Below are positions 1 to 7,057 of a DNA stretch of 21,114 nucleotides, piece by piece. The translations under genes and the position numbers were made by a program. Position 1 is the stretch's first letter, and each line of letters opens with the position of its first letter. The stretch comes from CAYZHV01 sp964478055 (GTDB lineage Bacteria > Spirochaetota > Spirochaetia > DSM-27196 > Alkalispirochaetaceae): NCBI GenBank assembly GCA_964478055.1, contig CAYZHV010000044.1, positions 1-21,114 on the forward strand, in the 5' to 3' direction. Under the pieces are notes generated by a model, which saw only the letters and a list, made by a program, of their open reading frames with translations, was not told where the DNA came from and searched no databases.

Positions 1-758
1 CCCGAGGCAAAGTAGGGGGTGGCGGTGGAGAAACGGGCCACTGAGAGAATCCCTGCGAGACCGGCTAGGAAAGACGAGGTAATGAAGACCCCCATTTTCA
101 CCCTTTTTACGTTGACACCGGAAAATATTGCCGCCTGTTCGTTGCTGCCGGTGTAAAACGCCCTGCGCAGGAATGTGGAGCGACGCATCAGATAATCAGC
201 GACCGCCACAAAGACGATAAAGATAATAATCACGTAGGGGACCCCGCCGATGCCGCCTTTACCGATGGCCTTGAAGCTGTCGGGCATATCATAGAGGGAG
301 AGCGGAATGCCTTTGGTGACCACAAATGCGCCGCCCCGGGCGATCCCGAGCATCGCCAGGGTCGTTATGAAAGGACTCAGGCCGACCTTAGTAATAAAGA
401 AGCCGTTAAAGGCACCGATAAACGCCGCGAAAAGGAGCGCAATAAGGGCAGCGAGCCAGACGTTCATATCAGCCTGGTAGAGGCTACCGGCTATGGCGCC
501 GATGACCGCCATCACGGAGCCCACGGAGAGATCGATTCCTCCGTTTACCATGACGATGGTCATCCCGATGATCACAATGCCGTTAATGGCAAAGCTCAAC
601 ACCATGGTACGAATGTTCTGAGCGGTCAGAAAGTAGGGGCTCAAGAAGGTCATTACCACGCAAATGAGAATGATACTCAGGATGAGTGTCCCTTCGCGAA
701 ACCCGGAAACCTTCTTTCGCAGGGCCGAAAAGAACTGAAGTACAGTGGACAAAATCAT
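1..758 (-). CDS. Ribose-type (CUT2) sugar ABC transporter permease, partial
   Basis: Inner-membrane channel subunit of a sugar importer of the RbsC/XylH/AraH (BPD_transp_2) family. The reading frame is open from an ATG at 758 to the window edge, giving the first 252 residues; the C-terminus lies outside. The translation begins MILSTVLQFFSALRKKV and shows the family hallmarks: a hydrophobic segment, then NIRTMVLSFAINGIVIIGMTIV, the signature GGIDLSVGSVMA, GAFNGFFITKVGLSPFITTLA, and the cytoplasmic loop FLRRAFYTGSNEQAA followed by the FSGVNVKRVK motif that contacts the ATPase. A GAGGG ribosome binding site lies about 5 bp upstream of the ATG, and the gap to the ATPase stop codon is only 11 bp. 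It is therefore the third transporter gene of the same operon. The family call is very secure; the substrate cannot be read from a permease. Confidence 0.93.
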   Translation of the reverse strand, partial: MILSTVLQFFSALRKKVSGFREGTLILSIILICVVMTFLSPYFLTAQNIRTMVLSFAINGIVIIGMTIVMVNGGIDLSVGSVMAVIGAIAGSLYQADMNVWLAALIALLFAAFIGAFNGFFITKVGLSPFITTLAMLGIARGGAFVVTKGIPLSLYDMPDSFKAIGKGGIGGVPYVIIIFIVFVAVADYLMRRSTFLRRAFYTGSNEQAAIFSGVNVKRVKMGVFITSSFLAGLAGILSVARFSTATPYFAS

Positions 759-769
759 GCTGCTACCCT

Positions 770-2278
770 CTACAAGCCGGAGGCCCGGCGTATTATTTCT
801 TCTTCGTTAATGTCGTCGCCAACAACGACGCCTTTGCTGCTTCCTTCGTGCATTACGAGGACCCGATCACACATGCCGATCACCTCCGGTAGCTCCGAAG
901 AGATGACCACCACTCCCACTCCCTCCTTGGAGAGAGAACGGAGGAGCCGGTGTATTTCCGTCTTCGCCCCCACGTCGATACCGCGGGTTGGCTCGTCCAT
1001 AAAGACGATCTTCGGCTTAACCGAGAGGAGCTTCCCCAAGAGCACTTTTTGCTGGTTGCCGCCGCTCAGGAAGTTGAGCTTCTGCTCGAGGCTGGAGCAG
1101 CGGACGTTGAGCATGTCTACGTACTCCTTGGCCAGCTTCCGTTCGGACTCACCGTCGATTATTGCGTTGGAGGACACCTGTCCGAGGTCGATGGCGGAAA
1201 TGTTTCGTTTTATGTTCATCCGGAGGAAGAGTCCTTCAGACTTACGATCCTCCGTCAGATAGACCACACCGTGCTCGATGGCGTCCCTGTAGCTCTCGAA
1301 GGTAACGTCTTCCCCAAAGAGCCTGACCGTGCCACCGGTCCGGGGCTGGAGACCGCATATGGTCTTGGCGAGCTCGCTTCTCCCGGCACCGATGAGCCCG
1401 GAGAGGCCGAGAATCTCTCCCTTTCGAAGCTCGAAACTCACATCCTGGAAGTCCCCGTCGCTCGAGAGCTTCTCAACGGAGAGAAGCACACTGTCCTCGA
1501 TCTCCTCTTCCGTGGCCTTTGGCGGATAGAGCTTGGAGAGCTCCCGCCCGACCATGCTCCGAACGAGCCGGTCTTCGTTGGTTTCCTGGAGAGGTGTGGT
1601 TTCTATAAGCATGCCGTCTCGCAAGACGGAAACGACGTCGCAATTGCCGAAGATCTCGGCCATTCGGTGACTTATATAGAGAACGCCGATCCCCTGAGAC
1701 TTGAGGTCCGCGATGATCTTGAACAGTGCTTCGGATTCGGACTCGGTCAACGCTGCGGTGGGCTCGTCGAAAATGACGATCCGGCAGTTGAGGGATAGAG
1801 ACTTAGCGATCTCCACTACCTGCTGTTCCGACACCGAGAGAGAACCGACCCTCTGGGCAGGATCGATATCGACATGAAAAGCAGAGAGCAGCTTCTTAGC
1901 CTCACGATTGTACTTTCGAAAATCGATCAAACGCTCGTTCCTGGCGTTGATGGTGCTCATGAAGATGTTCTCCGCCACTGAGAGATGTTGGCAGAGTGCG
2001 ATTTCCTGGTGAACGAACCCGATACCCAGACTCTGGGCCACGTGAGGGTTCTCGATCTTGACTGTATCGCCGTTGATCAGAACCTCTCCCTCCGTGGGCT
2101 GATAGACTCCGGCGATTATGTTCATCAGGGTGGACTTCCCCGCGCCGTTCTCTCCCACGATCGCGTGGACCGTCCCGGCGTCCAGGGCGATACTGACATC
2201 GTCCAGAGCCTTCGTTCCGGGAAAGACCTTGGTAATGTGTCGGACCTCCAGAACGTGGTCGCTGTTGCCTGTGCTCAA
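770..2278 (-). CDS. Sugar ABC transporter ATP-binding protein, two NBDs (RbsA/MglA type)
   Basis: Energising subunit of the sugar importer, with two fused nucleotide-binding domains. In the 502-aa form, domain 1 has Walker A GENGAGKST (about 42-50), signature LSVSEQQ (147-153), Walker B IVIFDEP (167-173) and the switch His in ISHR. Domain 2 has the degenerate Walker A GLIGAGRSE (294-302), signature LSGGNQQ (404-410), Walker B IVFMDEP (424-430), and Ser in place of the switch His (ISSELPE). This asymmetry is normal for the family, where only domain 1 is expected to be a full ATPase site. The start is set to TTG at 2278 because AAAGGAG lies 8 bp before it. An in-frame ATG at 2299 would add seven residues, but it has no ribosome site and sits beside a hairpin. 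The gene lies 76 bp downstream of the binding-protein gene and 11 bp upstream of the permease gene. Confidence 0.95.
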   Translation of the reverse strand: MSTGNSDHVLEVRHITKVFPGTKALDDVSIALDAGTVHAIVGENGAGKSTLMNIIAGVYQPTEGEVLINGDTVKIENPHVAQSLGIGFVHQEIALCQHLSVAENIFMSTINARNERLIDFRKYNREAKKLLSAFHVDIDPAQRVGSLSVSEQQVVEIAKSLSLNCRIVIFDEPTAALTESESEALFKIIADLKSQGIGVLYISHRMAEIFGNCDVVSVLRDGMLIETTPLQETNEDRLVRSMVGRELSKLYPPKATEEEIEDSVLLSVEKLSSDGDFQDVSFELRKGEILGLSGLIGAGRSELAKTICGLQPRTGGTVRLFGEDVTFESYRDAIEHGVVYLTEDRKSEGLFLRMNIKRNISAIDLGQVSSNAIIDGESERKLAKEYVDMLNVRCSSLEQKLNFLSGGNQQKVLLGKLLSVKPKIVFMDEPTRGIDVGAKTEIHRLLRSLSKEGVGVVVISSELPEVIGMCDRVLVMHEGSSKGVVVGDDINEEEIIRRASGL

Positions 2279-2286
2279 CGTAACAA

Positions 2287-2293
2287 CTCCTTT
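2287..2293 (-). promoter_or_regulatory. Ribosome binding site that sets a TTG start for the sugar ATPase
   Basis: On the minus strand AAAGGAG is followed by 8 nt (TTGTTACG) and then TTG at 2278. The upstream in-frame ATG (2299) would place this strong Shine-Dalgarno inside the coding region and has none of its own. This favours the TTG start. Confidence 0.75.
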
Positions 2294-2305
2294 AGGCATA
2301 GAGAC

Positions 2306-2332
2306 GCCACGGCGTCATAACGACGCCGTGGC
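2306..2332 (-). promoter_or_regulatory. Perfect 11-bp stem-loop between binding-protein and ATPase genes
   Basis: Arms GCCACGGCGTC (2306-2316) and GACGCCGTGGC (2322-2332) are exact reverse complements around a 5-nt loop. It sits 22 bp past the binding-protein stop and ends just before the ATPase ribosome site. No U-run follows, so it is not a classic terminator. In other bacteria such intergenic hairpins protect the 3' end of upstream mRNA so that the binding protein is made in excess. That role is inferred here; the palindrome itself is plain in the sequence. Confidence 0.75.
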
Positions 2333-2354
2333 AAACGCGATAGTAGAACGCGAG

Positions 2355-3470
2355 TTACATACCTTCGGTCTGAAGGAACGCTCGCTCCATCTCTGACGCG
2401 CGCTCTTCCACGCCCTCGGTGTTTCGGCTGTCCAGGTAGTTCTGGGTGTAGAAATACTGCGCGTTGCTCTCATTGACGATGTCGAGACCGTTGTCGACAA
2501 AGGGGATGTCCACCGGAAGCTTGCCGGTGTCCTGCCATCCGTTCATCGTATCAAGCAGTCCATGCTTCGCCATGTACAGATACAACATGCTGAGGTATCC
2601 CTGCGTTACGACGTCAGGCTGAATTGCGCCAAACATGTCGCCGGCGCTGATCATGTCCAGAACGGACTCGTTGATATCAACGCACATGACGTACATCTCG
2701 TCATCGCTCTCGAGGGCTGCCTGGGCAGCGCCGAGACCAGAAGTCGCCTCAGGAGCAAAGACACCGCGGATTTCGGGGTGTGCCTGCTTCATGGTCTGGA
2801 CGGCGGTAAAGGCCCGGTTCGCGTCCTGGTTCGTCGCAGAGCGGGCGACAACCTCGATACCGGGATACTCGTTTTCCATGCGCTCGATAAAGGAGCGTAC
2901 GCGAATCTCATGGTTGAGCTGACCGGGGTTCTCGACAACAGCTACTTCGCCTTCTCCACCCATCGCTTCGGCGATGGCGTCGGCGGCGGTGTACCCCTCT
3001 TTGACGTTGTCCGAGGTTATGTAGGCGAGGCGGTTACTGTTGGGAGAGTCCGCCGCGAAAGTCACGACCGGCACGCCCTGGCTGACAGCGTCGTTTATCG
3101 GGTCGATAAAGGAGTCCGGCTCCATCGGGTGTACCGCGATCCCCGCGGGCTCCCGAGAGAGAACCTGGTTAAAGACCGAGAGCTCCTTGTTGATATCGTA
3201 CTCGGGAGTTCCGGTGTAGACCGTGTCGACGCCGAGCTGTGCCGCCGCGAGCTTGAACCCCTCATAGACACCGACCCAGTACTCAACACCGGATACCATG
3301 GTGACCATGTAGTAGACTTCGTCTTCGCTACCTTCGAATACACTTCCGGATTCTTCCGCCGACGTTTCGGTCGCTGCCTGCGCGGCTTCAGCTTCTCCGG
3401 ATCCTCCACAGGAAATCATCATCGTCATGCTCACCATGACGATAACGAGAACCGTAAGTAGTCGTTTCAT
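2355..3470 (-). CDS. Sugar-binding lipoprotein of the ABC importer (Peripla_BP_4 / RbsB-like)
   Basis: Extracytoplasmic receptor that captures the sugar and delivers it to the permease. The 371-aa product starts MKRLLTVLVIVMVSM and has a lipobox-like M-I-S-C, making Cys21 the likely lipidated residue. An acidic/Ala-rich linker precedes the mature domain. The body has the RbsB-type pattern: YYMVTMVSGVEYWVGVYEGFKLAA, PAGIAVHPMEPDSFIDPI, GVPVVTFAADSP, AYITSDNVKEGYTAADAIAEA, then GVFAPEATSGLGAAQA and the hinge-region segment GAIQPDVVTQGYLSM. Start choice: ATG 3470 has GGAGG about 6 bp upstream; the frame extends 16 codons further up but without a signal peptide start. The 100-bp gap from the oxidoreductase upstream shows no clear internal promoter. 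A hairpin follows the stop. The fold is secure; the ligand (pentose, polyol or other) is unknown. Confidence 0.92.
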   Translation of the reverse strand: MKRLLTVLVIVMVSMTMMISCGGSGEAEAAQAATETSAEESGSVFEGSEDEVYYMVTMVSGVEYWVGVYEGFKLAAAQLGVDTVYTGTPEYDINKELSVFNQVLSREPAGIAVHPMEPDSFIDPINDAVSQGVPVVTFAADSPNSNRLAYITSDNVKEGYTAADAIAEAMGGEGEVAVVENPGQLNHEIRVRSFIERMENEYPGIEVVARSATNQDANRAFTAVQTMKQAHPEIRGVFAPEATSGLGAAQAALESDDEMYVMCVDINESVLDMISAGDMFGAIQPDVVTQGYLSMLYLYMAKHGLLDTMNGWQDTGKLPVDIPFVDNGLDIVNESNAQYFYTQNYLDSRNTEGVEERASEMERAFLQTEGM

Positions 3471-3570
3471 ACGACACCTCCGTTTTTTCTTAGGCGCTTC
3501 CTCCAACGGAAGTCGCACATACTCCCTATTTGCAACCGACCCAACTCCGACGGAGCTTCAGGCCGATTCC

Positions 3571-4578
3571 TTATTTCCATCCCTCCTCGCGGAGGTCCAT
3601 TACCATCTTTCCACGGGTATGCTCCTCCTCGAGAACTCGATGTGCCTCGACGATCTCCGAGGCACGCCAAATAGTCTCCACATGAGGAACGACGCTCCCG
3701 TCGCGAACAAGCTCCACGCCGTGGGCGAGAGCCCGTCGCTGTCGCTCCCGCTCCCGGGAGTCCCCGAGAAGCTGCGGAACCAGAACCAGCTCGGTGTGAA
3801 GACTGACGCAACGGCCGCGGATCGTTTTCCAGTCCAGGTCCGCCACGGGATCTCTGACCGTCACAACCGACCCATAGGGTCGGATCACCGGCAGGGCGCG
3901 GTTAATGAGCGCCGCTCCGATCACGTCGTAGAAACAGTCCACACCGTTCTCACCGGCGACTGCCTCGAGATCCCGGGGCCACCGCTCATCCCGGTAGTCG
4001 AGCACCGTCTCGACCCCGAGCTCCGAGACGAACCGCCGTTTCTCTTCTTCTCCGGCCAGGGCAATGACCCGAATTCCAGCGGCAACGGCTATCTGTGCAA
4101 CCAGGTGGCCGACGCCGCCGCTTGCGCCGGAAAGGAGCAAGGTTGACCCAGGCTCCAACCGGGCGAGGCGCACCAAGCCTTCCCAGGCGGTAAGAAACGC
4201 CAGGGGAAGTGCCGCCGCCTTCGCGCTTTCTACCTCTTCCGGCAGGGGGACCACCGCCACGGAAGGCACGGCAATCTCCTCCGCGTAGCAGCCCAGGGAA
4301 CCACCGAGTCCGCCGGCGAAGATTGCCACGCGCTCCCCCGGAGCGATCCCACTCACCGAAGGGTGGATATCCGCGATGGTTCCGCTCCCTTCGCAGCCGG
4401 GGACAAACGGGAAGCCGCCGCCCTGGGGCGACCGGGCCCGCTGTTTTGCGTCCACCGGGTTGAGTCCCGCGTACTCGACACGAACGAGGACCTCCCCTTC
4501 CTTGAGAGCCGGGGTAGCAACCTCTTCGATCTTGAGAACCCCGGCATCACCGGCGGCTGGGGCAGCTATTCGACGCAC
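3571..4578 (-). CDS. Zinc-independent MDR (quinone oxidoreductase-like) NADPH dehydrogenase
   Basis: Medium-chain dehydrogenase/reductase of the quinone-oxidoreductase branch, 335 aa. An N-terminal GroES-like domain (YAGLNPVDAKQRAR, then the FPFVPGCEGSGTI core at about 57-69, GERVAIF) precedes a Rossmann domain with GASGGVG at about 151-157 and VDCFYDVIGA further on. The catalytic Cys/His zinc ligands and the four-Cys structural zinc lobe of classical alcohol dehydrogenases are absent. Start: the longest frame opens with TTG at 4593, but that TTG overlaps the preceding stop codon. GTG at 4578 has AAGGA 7 bp upstream and yields MRRIAAPAAGDAGVLKIEEV, the usual start for the family. It lies 11 bp after the aldolase gene, so it is co-transcribed. 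It probably reduces or oxidises an intermediate of the sugar pathway; the actual substrate is unknown. Confidence 0.88.
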   Translation of the reverse strand: MRRIAAPAAGDAGVLKIEEVATPALKEGEVLVRVEYAGLNPVDAKQRARSPQGGGFPFVPGCEGSGTIADIHPSVSGIAPGERVAIFAGGLGGSLGCYAEEIAVPSVAVVPLPEEVESAKAAALPLAFLTAWEGLVRLARLEPGSTLLLSGASGGVGHLVAQIAVAAGIRVIALAGEEEKRRFVSELGVETVLDYRDERWPRDLEAVAGENGVDCFYDVIGAALINRALPVIRPYGSVVTVRDPVADLDWKTIRGRCVSLHTELVLVPQLLGDSRERERQRRALAHGVELVRDGSVVPHVETIWRASEIVEAHRVLEEEHTRGKMVMDLREEGWK

Positions 4579-4585
4579 GCGCTGG

Positions 4586-4590
4586 TCCTT
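4586..4590 (-). promoter_or_regulatory. Ribosome binding site that sets a GTG start for the MDR gene
   Basis: AAGGA on the minus strand overlaps the aldolase stop codon (TGA at 4592-4590) and lies 7 nt before GTG 4578. This suggests translational coupling between the two genes and argues against the TTG at 4593. Confidence 0.6.
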
Positions 4591-5237
4591 CAACCCTTCT
4601 CGGTGTCCTGACCGTAGTCTTCGAAGACCGCAACGGCCTCCTGGATCTGCGGTGGGGTGAGCTCTGCGGGCTCCCCCATCATCCGTGCCACGCAGTAGGT
4701 CTTGGCAGCATCCTCCAGGTAGACAGCCGCGTAGAGCGCCTCCTTGAGACTGCTGCCCACCGTGACTACACCGTGGTTCTTGAGTATTACCGCCCGGGAC
4801 TCTCCGATGTGCTCGACGGTCTTGACCCCCATGTCGAGGCTTGCTGCTGAGCTGTAGGGAGCCACGTTCACAGGCCCCAGGGTCGCGTTGATCAGAGTGG
4901 TCACCGCCGCAGGCAGCTGGTCCTGCACCAGGCCGATCGCGGTGGCGTAGACCTGATGGGTGTGGATTATGGCGTTGACCTCAGGCTTCTCTTTGAAGAT
5001 GTGCAGGAGGGCAACGGAGTCCACTGAAGGTCTCCGGGCTCCATCGATGAGATTTCCTTCCCGGTCGACCACACAGATGTCGGAAGGGACAAGTCCCTCA
5101 TACCCCATACCGGAGGGGGTCACGAGAAAGTGGTCACCGAGACGGAGACTGACGTTTCCGCCGGAGAGGCTGATTAGTCTGTAGTCGTGGAGCTTGCGGC
5201 CCGCATCGATAACGGCCTGTCGTTCCTGTTCGTACAC
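4590..5237 (-). CDS. Class II aldolase/epimerase family protein, FucA-like with altered active site
   Basis: Metal-dependent class II (FucA/AraD/RhaD) enzyme that would cleave, epimerise or decarboxylate a phosphorylated ketose. With the GTG start at 5237 (AGAGGAG 8 bp upstream) it has 215 residues, the length recalled for E. coli FucA, and the key residues fall at the same numbers. The phosphate-binding segments are SGGNVSLR (25-32) and VTPSGMGYEGL (39-49). The zinc ligands are His92, His94 (IIHTHQVYATA) and His155 (KNHGVV), and a C-terminal EDYGQ matches the FucA TYG region. Position 73, the catalytic Glu in FucA, is Asp here, as in AraD-type epimerases. Position 113, Tyr in FucA, is Thr. 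It is the first gene of the leftward operon. The family is secure; L-fuculose-1-phosphate is unlikely to be the substrate, and an L-xylulose-, erythrulose- or similar phosphate fits the kinase next door better. Confidence 0.88.
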   Translation of the reverse strand: MYEQERQAVIDAGRKLHDYRLISLSGGNVSLRLGDHFLVTPSGMGYEGLVPSDICVVDREGNLIDGARRPSVDSVALLHIFKEKPEVNAIIHTHQVYATAIGLVQDQLPAAVTTLINATLGPVNVAPYSSAASLDMGVKTVEHIGESRAVILKNHGVVTVGSSLKEALYAAVYLEDAAKTYCVARMMGEPAELTPPQIQEAVAVFEDYGQDTEKG

Positions 5238-5245
5238 TGAAAAGA

Positions 5246-5252
5246 CTCCTCT
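5246..5252 (-). promoter_or_regulatory. Ribosome binding site that sets a GTG start for the aldolase-like gene
   Basis: AGAGGAG followed by 8 nt and GTG 5237. The longer frame from 5282 would add a Cys/Trp-rich leader not seen in the family. The GTG start also puts the metal ligands at the same residue numbers as in FucA. Confidence 0.75.
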
Positions 5253-5287
5253 GGGCTGTTCTGAACAAGACCAGCATAGCATGCGTC

Positions 5288-5317
5288 ATAACATCTGGCA
5301 AACATTTTCTATGACAA
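5288..5317 (-). promoter_or_regulatory. Candidate sigma-70 promoter of the leftward sugar operon
   Basis: Read on the minus strand: TTGTCA (5317-5312, five of six matches to the -35 consensus), an 18-bp spacer, then TGTTAT (5293-5288, four of six to the -10). It lies about 50 bp before the GTG start of the aldolase-like gene, leaving a short leader. Prediction from sequence only. Confidence 0.5.
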
Positions 5318-5411
5318 AGTTTATAGATGAGGATTCTGGTGAGAAAACCGGAGGAATTCAGAGCGAAATGAAGAGGTAGTGGCCGCAAAACGGGTCTCAT
5401 GAAACATTTTC

Positions 5412-5441
5412 TTGGAACTATGTCATGACTTATGTTACGAT
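5412..5441 (+). promoter_or_regulatory. Candidate sigma-70 promoter of the kinase gene, with a palindrome in the spacer
   Basis: TTGGAA (5412-5417), an 18-bp spacer, TACGAT (5436-5441); each hexamer matches four of six consensus bases. The spacer holds the perfect 8-bp palindrome GTCATGAC (5422-5429), extended to TATGTCATGACTTA (5419-5432) with one mismatched pair. A repressor bound there would block the promoter. The SorC-family regulator encoded downstream is the obvious candidate, but this is inference. Confidence 0.4.
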
Positions 5442-5467
5442 GATGATTGCTGCAAACCCAAAAGGTT

Positions 5468-5473
5468 AAGGAG
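5468..5473 (+). promoter_or_regulatory. Ribosome binding site that sets a GTG start for the kinase
   Basis: AAGGAG, 6 nt, then GTG at 5480. The resulting N-terminus MDYLLGIDNGGT begins directly with the first strand and phosphate-1 motif of FGGY kinases. The longer frame from 5447 (TTG) has no ribosome site. Confidence 0.8.
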
Positions 5474-5479
5474 AAAGAC

Positions 5480-6973
5480 GTGGACTATCTGCTCGGAATA
5501 GACAACGGAGGAACCGTAACAAAGGCTGCAATCTACAGCTCGGATGGGCGAGAGATCGCCGTCGCTTCCGAACAGAGAGAGATGGTATTCCCCTCCCCGG
5601 GGCACACCGAGAGGGACATGCATGAGCTCTGGGACGCGAACTGTGGCGCCATCAGAGCGGTCATAAAGAAGGCCAAGATCAATCCGAAAGAGATTCGAGG
5701 CGTCGCTGTCACCGGCCATGGCAACGGCATGTACATGATCGACGAGAAGGGAGAGCCGAGCCACAACGGCATTGTCTCCACCGACTCCCGGGCGGACTCC
5801 TACGTTCGTAACTGGGTCTCCGATGGCACCTACGAGAAGGCTCTCCCAACTAGCTGTCAGTCACTCTGGGCGGCGCAACCCCCGGCGATGCTTCGCTGGT
5901 TCAAGGAGAACGAGCCGGAGACTCTCGAACGCACTCGCTGGATCCTCATGTGCAAGGACTACGTCCGCTTCAAACTGACCGGCGAGGTAAAAGCCGAGAT
6001 CACCGACTATTCGGGTACAAACACGGTAAACGTCCACGCCAAAGAGTACGACGACCGACTTTTTGAGCTCTACGATATTCAATGGGCAAAGGAAATGATG
6101 CCACCCCTGGTGGAGTCCGGGGCCGTAGCGGGAAGAGTAACGGAGGAGGCGGCCCGAGAGACGGGTCTCGTTGCCGGAACCCCCGTGGCTGGGGGACTCT
6201 TCGACATAACCGCCTGTGCCATTGGGACAGGAGTCGTAGATTCCACACAGCTCTGCATTATCGCCGGCACCTGGAGTATTAACGAGTACATAGCGGACAG
6301 CCCGGTGCAGTCCCCGGAGCTCTTCATGAACTCCACCTACTGCATACCTGGGAAGACCCTGGTAACCGAGGCGAGTCCCACTTCCGCGAGTAATCTCGAG
6401 TGGTTCGTTAACAACCTGATGGGCGAGGAGAAGGCGAAGGGAAACGTCTTCGACGTTGTTAACAAAGAGGTGGAATCTGTAAGCCCGGAGGATGCGGATC
6501 TCCTCTTTCTTCCGTATCTCTTCGGGACCAACGTTAATCCTGGCGCCTCCAGTACGTTCCTGGGTCTCCACGGCTGGCATCGGCGGCCACACCTGCTCCG
6601 GGCGATCTACGAAGGAGTAGCCTTCTCACACCGACTACATATCGATAAACTCTTAAATCATAGAAATAAGCCTGAGAGCGCCAGGATTGCAGGCGGCGCC
6701 GCCCACTCGTCCATGTGGCTGCAGCTGTTTGCTGACGCGTTGCAGATTGCCATCGAGGTACCGAGTACGGAAGAGCTAGGCGCCATGGGCGCAGCGATGT
6801 GCGCGGGAGTGGCGACCGGGCTCTTCGGCTCCTTCGAGGAGGCCGTTAAATCGATGGTAAGAGTAGAAAAACGGGTCGAACCGCAAAAAGATCTCGAGTG
6901 GCTGTACGACAGAAAGTACGCCACGTTTCGAGCAGCGATAGATGCCTTGGATTCTTTCTGGTCTCGGGGATAG
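5480..6973 (+). CDS. FGGY-family carbohydrate kinase, L-xylulose/erythritol kinase type
   Basis: ATP-dependent cytoplasmic sugar kinase, 497 aa, the usual size for the FGGY family. It has the N-terminal phosphate-1 motif DNGGT (8-12), the substrate-side loop STDSRADSYVRNW (100-112), the catalytic Asp in GGLFDI (Asp242), the ATP-domain segment NLEWF (305-309), and the adenosine motif GGAAHSSMWLQLFAD (405-419). Several stretches (EASPTSASNLEWF, LLFLPYLFGTN, HLLRAIYEGVAFSH, GAAHSSMWLQ) recall E. coli L-xylulose kinase LyxK and the related EryA erythritol kinases much more than XylB or AraB. The GTG start at 5480 is fixed by AAGGAG. It is transcribed divergently from the aldolase-transport operon and followed 84 bp later by the regulator. 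Probable product: a pentulose-5-phosphate or tetritol phosphate. The family is firm; the substrate is inferred. Confidence 0.92.
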   Translation: MDYLLGIDNGGTVTKAAIYSSDGREIAVASEQREMVFPSPGHTERDMHELWDANCGAIRAVIKKAKINPKEIRGVAVTGHGNGMYMIDEKGEPSHNGIVSTDSRADSYVRNWVSDGTYEKALPTSCQSLWAAQPPAMLRWFKENEPETLERTRWILMCKDYVRFKLTGEVKAEITDYSGTNTVNVHAKEYDDRLFELYDIQWAKEMMPPLVESGAVAGRVTEEAARETGLVAGTPVAGGLFDITACAIGTGVVDSTQLCIIAGTWSINEYIADSPVQSPELFMNSTYCIPGKTLVTEASPTSASNLEWFVNNLMGEEKAKGNVFDVVNKEVESVSPEDADLLFLPYLFGTNVNPGASSTFLGLHGWHRRPHLLRAIYEGVAFSHRLHIDKLLNHRNKPESARIAGGAAHSSMWLQLFADALQIAIEVPSTEELGAMGAAMCAGVATGLFGSFEEAVKSMVRVEKRVEPQKDLEWLYDRKYATFRAAIDALDSFWSRG

Positions 6974-6980
6974 TCTACTG

Positions 6981-7010
6981 TTACTCTATATCAGGATACG
7001 TGAATATACT
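6981..7010 (+). promoter_or_regulatory. Weak candidate promoter for the SorC-type regulator
   Basis: TTACTC (6981-6986), an 18-bp spacer, TATACT (7005-7010, five of six to the -10). It lies in the 84-bp gap between kinase and regulator. The -35 match is poor; read-through from the kinase promoter is equally likely. Confidence 0.3.
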
Positions 7011-7057
7011 GATCGAGCGCCGGTGGCCACGCCCGACGCTGAGCTCGGGAGGAAGCG

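Noticed and set aside
950..1798. Long plus-strand open frame (282 codons) opposite the sugar ATPase gene
   Set aside because: It mirrors the codon structure of the real ATPase gene, has no domain motifs and no ribosome site. Similar shadows occur opposite the binding protein, CheB-CheR and PhnD genes.
2562..3461. Plus-strand 299-codon open frame opposite the sugar-binding protein
   Set aside because: Composition typical of an antisense shadow in GC-rich DNA. The minus strand encodes a clear lipoprotein.
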